Positions 62,470 through 64,000 of a DNA stretch of 64,000 nucleotides are shown here, one piece after another. The stretch comes from Jannaschia sp. GRR-S6-38. Lineage in GTDB: Bacteria > Pseudomonadota > Alphaproteobacteria > Rhodobacterales > Rhodobacteraceae. The DNA lies in the NCBI RefSeq assembly GCF_029853695.1, contig NZ_CP122537.1, forward strand, positions 248,001 to 312,000, written 5' to 3'. The translations under genes were made by a program, and so were the position numbers. The number at the start of each line of letters is the position of its first letter. Position 1 is the stretch's first letter. The notes below the pieces were generated by a model. That model was not told the origin of the DNA. It did not search any database and worked only from the letters and a program-made list of their open reading frames with translations.

Positions 62470-63446
62470 CCGGCGTGACCCGCGCCGTGGTTCGTGGCGT
62501 CGGCCACTACCTCCCCGAGCGCGTGGTCGAGAACGACTGGTTCACCACCTTCCTCGACACCTCCGATGAATGGATCCGTTCGCGCTCGGGCATCGAGCGG
62601 CGGCATTTCGCGGCCGAGGGCCAGACCACCTCCGACCTCGCGACCCGCGCGGCCGGAGCCGCGCTGGCCGATGCGGGGATGGACGCGTCGCAGATCGACG
62701 CCATCGTGCTCGCCACCTCGACCCCCGACCTGACCTTCCCGGCCACCGCCACCATCGTGCAGGAGCGGCTGGGCATGGTGCGCGGCTTCGCCTTCGACGT
62801 GCAGGCGGTCTGCGCGGGCTTCATCTATGCGCTGGCCAATGCCAACGCGCTGATCCTCGCCGGCCAGGCCGAGCGCGTGCTGGTCATCGGGGCCGAGACC
62901 TTCAGCCGGATCATGAACTGGGAGGATCGCACGACCTGCGTTCTCTTCGGCGACGGCGCGGGCGCGCTGGTGCTGGAGGCCGCCCAAGGCCAGGGCACGG
63001 CGGCCGATCGCGGCATCCTCGCGACGGATCTGCAATCCGACGGCCGCCACCGCGAGATCCTGAAGGTCACCGGTGGCGTCTCGGCCTCGCAGAGCACCGG
63101 GCACCTGATGATGGCCGGCAAGGAAGTGTTCCGCCATGCCGTGGAGAAGCTCGCCACCTCGACGCTCGACGTGATCGCGAAGGCCGGCGTCTCGATCACC
63201 GATATCGACCGCGTGGTGCCGCACCAGGCCAATATCCGCATCATCACCCGCACCGCGCAGAAGCTGGACCTGCCGATGGAGAAGATCGTCGTCACCGTCC
63301 AGGATCACGGCAACACCTCTGCCGCATCGATTCCCCTCGCCATGTCGGTCGCGCAGGACCGCGGCGAGCTTTCCGAGGGTGACCTCGTGGTCACCGAAGC
63401 GATCGGCGGTGGCCTGGCCTGGGGCGCGGTCGTGCTGCGCTGGTAG
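62466..63446 (+). CDS. fabH: Beta-ketoacyl-ACP synthase III
   Basis: A 326-residue FabH starting GTG at 62466 in the plsX stop. Active Cys116 lies in Q-A-V-C-A-G-F; His and Asn lie in V-P-H-Q-A-N and H-G-N-T-S-A-A-S. It starts fatty acid chains with acetyl-CoA. Confidence 0.95.
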   Translation: MTGVTRAVVRGVGHYLPERVVENDWFTTFLDTSDEWIRSRSGIERRHFAAEGQTTSDLATRAAGAALADAGMDASQIDAIVLATSTPDLTFPATATIVQERLGMVRGFAFDVQAVCAGFIYALANANALILAGQAERVLVIGAETFSRIMNWEDRTTCVLFGDGAGALVLEAAQGQGTAADRGILATDLQSDGRHREILKVTGGVSASQSTGHLMMAGKEVFRHAVEKLATSTLDVIAKAGVSITDIDRVVPHQANIRIITRTAQKLDLPMEKIVVTVQDHGNTSAASIPLAMSVAQDRGELSEGDLVVTEAIGGGLAWGAVVLRW

Positions 63447-63595
63447 GAAAAGCCTGACGCGCCAAGGGCTTCCATGACCCCACGGCACGCAATCCATCGC
63501 TTGAACTTTGCCCCGCAACCCCTTGTCGTTGACATGTTTTCATGGCTTGCCCAAGCTTGCCGCGGGAGAATGGCAAACGGGGGAGAGAAGAAACC

Positions 63596-63910
63596 ATGGC
63601 CAACAAGACAGTGACCCGGATGGACCTAAGCGAGGCGGTGTTCCGCGACGTCGGGCTGAGCCGGAACGAAAGCGCGAACCTCGTGGCGTCGGTGCTGCAG
63701 CATGTCTCGGACGCGCTGGTCGCGGGGGAACAGGTGAAGATTTCGGGCTTCGGGACCTTCTCGACGCGCGACAAGTCGGCCCGCGTCGGCCGCAATCCCA
63801 AGACGGGCGAGGAAGCGCCCATCCCGCCGCGCCGCGTGCTGACCTTTCGGCCGTCGCACCTGATGAAGGAGCGCGTCGCGAAGGGGAACATGCTCGAGAC
63901 GACGGGGTAA
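63596..63910 (+). CDS. ihfA: Integration host factor subunit alpha
   Basis: Start ATG at 63596 with GGGAGAGAAG upstream, not the earlier ATG at 63542. The 104-residue DNA-bending protein has G-F-G-T-F-S and G-R-N-P-K-T-G with the intercalating Pro. It forms a heterodimer with IhfB. Confidence 0.93.
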   Translation: MANKTVTRMDLSEAVFRDVGLSRNESANLVASVLQHVSDALVAGEQVKISGFGTFSTRDKSARVGRNPKTGEEAPIPPRRVLTFRPSHLMKERVAKGNMLETTG

Positions 63911-63913
63911 ATC

Positions 63914-64000
63914 TTGCCCAAGCCGCCCGAAAAGGCCGACGGCGCGTTCCGCACAATCCGCGAGGTGGCGGATTGGTTGGTCGTGCCGACCCATGTCCTG
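63914..64000 (+). CDS. MerR-family transcriptional regulator, N-terminus (window edge)
   Basis: TTG start at 63914, three bases after the ihfA stop. The 29 visible residues include F-R-T-I-R-E-V-A-D-W-L-V-V-P-T-H-V-L, the start of a MerR helix-turn-helix. This gene follows ihfA in related genomes. The rest is outside the window. Confidence 0.75.
   Translation, partial: MPKPPEKADGAFRTIREVADWLVVPTHVL

Noticed and set aside
63542..63595. Upstream ATG as ihfA start
   Set aside because: It adds 18 residues absent from the usual IhfA N-terminus, and 63596 has a better ribosome binding site.

Overview
The window is high-GC DNA with dense, short-gapped gene packing. It reads as a chromosomal segment of a Rhodobacterales (Roseobacter-group or Rhodobacter-like) alphaproteobacterium. 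The basis is gene content and order: hom - aldo/keto reductase - glpX - recJ; the ccmABCDG (helABCDX-type) cytochrome c maturation cluster; pcm - tolC - PopZ-like; and bamE - DUF177 - rpmF - plsX - fabH - ihfA - MerR. A Sinorhizobium-like exopolysaccharide locus and a YeeE/persulfide dioxygenase module are also present. No rRNA, prophage, transposase or CRISPR array was seen. Two tRNA genes are present: Cys(GCA) and Glu(UUC).

Layout. 1-3.5 kb: a short + strand catabolic/transport run (Gfo/Idh/MocA oxidoreductase tail, AroE-like dehydrogenase, 3-hydroxyisobutyrate dehydrogenase-type reductase, EamA and LysE exporters). 3.6-6.9 kb: a tightly overlapping - strand operon (homocysteine S-methyltransferase-like, acyl-CoA dehydrogenase, class III CoA transferase). 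7.0-10.0 kb: a sulfide/persulfide unit made of a Crp/Fnr regulator, two half-size YeeE/YedE transporters, an ETHE1-like metallo-hydrolase and a DUF442 Cys-phosphatase-like protein. 10.1-26.0 kb: an exopolysaccharide locus with ExoF/ExoP/ExoY/ExoA/ExoQ-like proteins, a flippase, glycosyltransferases, a GH16/RTX-like secreted glycanase and three sulfotransferases, which suggests a sulfated polymer. The ExoY-like priming transferase is frameshifted. 26-31.7 kb: tRNA-Cys, pcm, tolC, a divergent PopZ-like gene, efp and a TetR regulator. 31.8-37 kb: threonine/gluconeogenesis/repair housekeeping; the hom reading frame lacks an in-frame start unless one C is added to a C5 run. 37.3-42.1 kb: a GGDEF diguanylate cyclase overlapping an H-NOX-like sensor that lacks the heme-ligating His, then an MttB-family protein, a HAD phosphatase and a DUF1223 protein. 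42.2-50 kb: acnA, ccmABCDG, an EamA exporter and galE.

50-54.5 kb: two tandem pilin-like proteins with a putative jelly-roll head, the first interrupted by TGA where its paralog has a Trp codon; then parE; then a compositionally foreign gene whose TTG start overlaps the parE stop. 54.5-64 kb: a cytochrome c, a DUF1194 protein overlapping an HExxH lipoprotein, an ABC-F protein, an OlsB-like acyltransferase, msrB and the bamE-to-ihfA housekeeping block.

The most unusual points are the sulfotransferase-rich exopolysaccharide locus with its broken priming enzyme and repeated promoter-region motifs, the His-less H-NOX/GGDEF pair, the pilin-adhesin tandem with a recoded Trp codon, and the low-GC orphan fused onto the end of parE. 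Three reading-frame defects (exoY-like, hom, first pilin-like gene) could be real decay or draft-sequence errors. The hom case, in a homopolymer of a biosynthetic gene, looks most like a sequence error.
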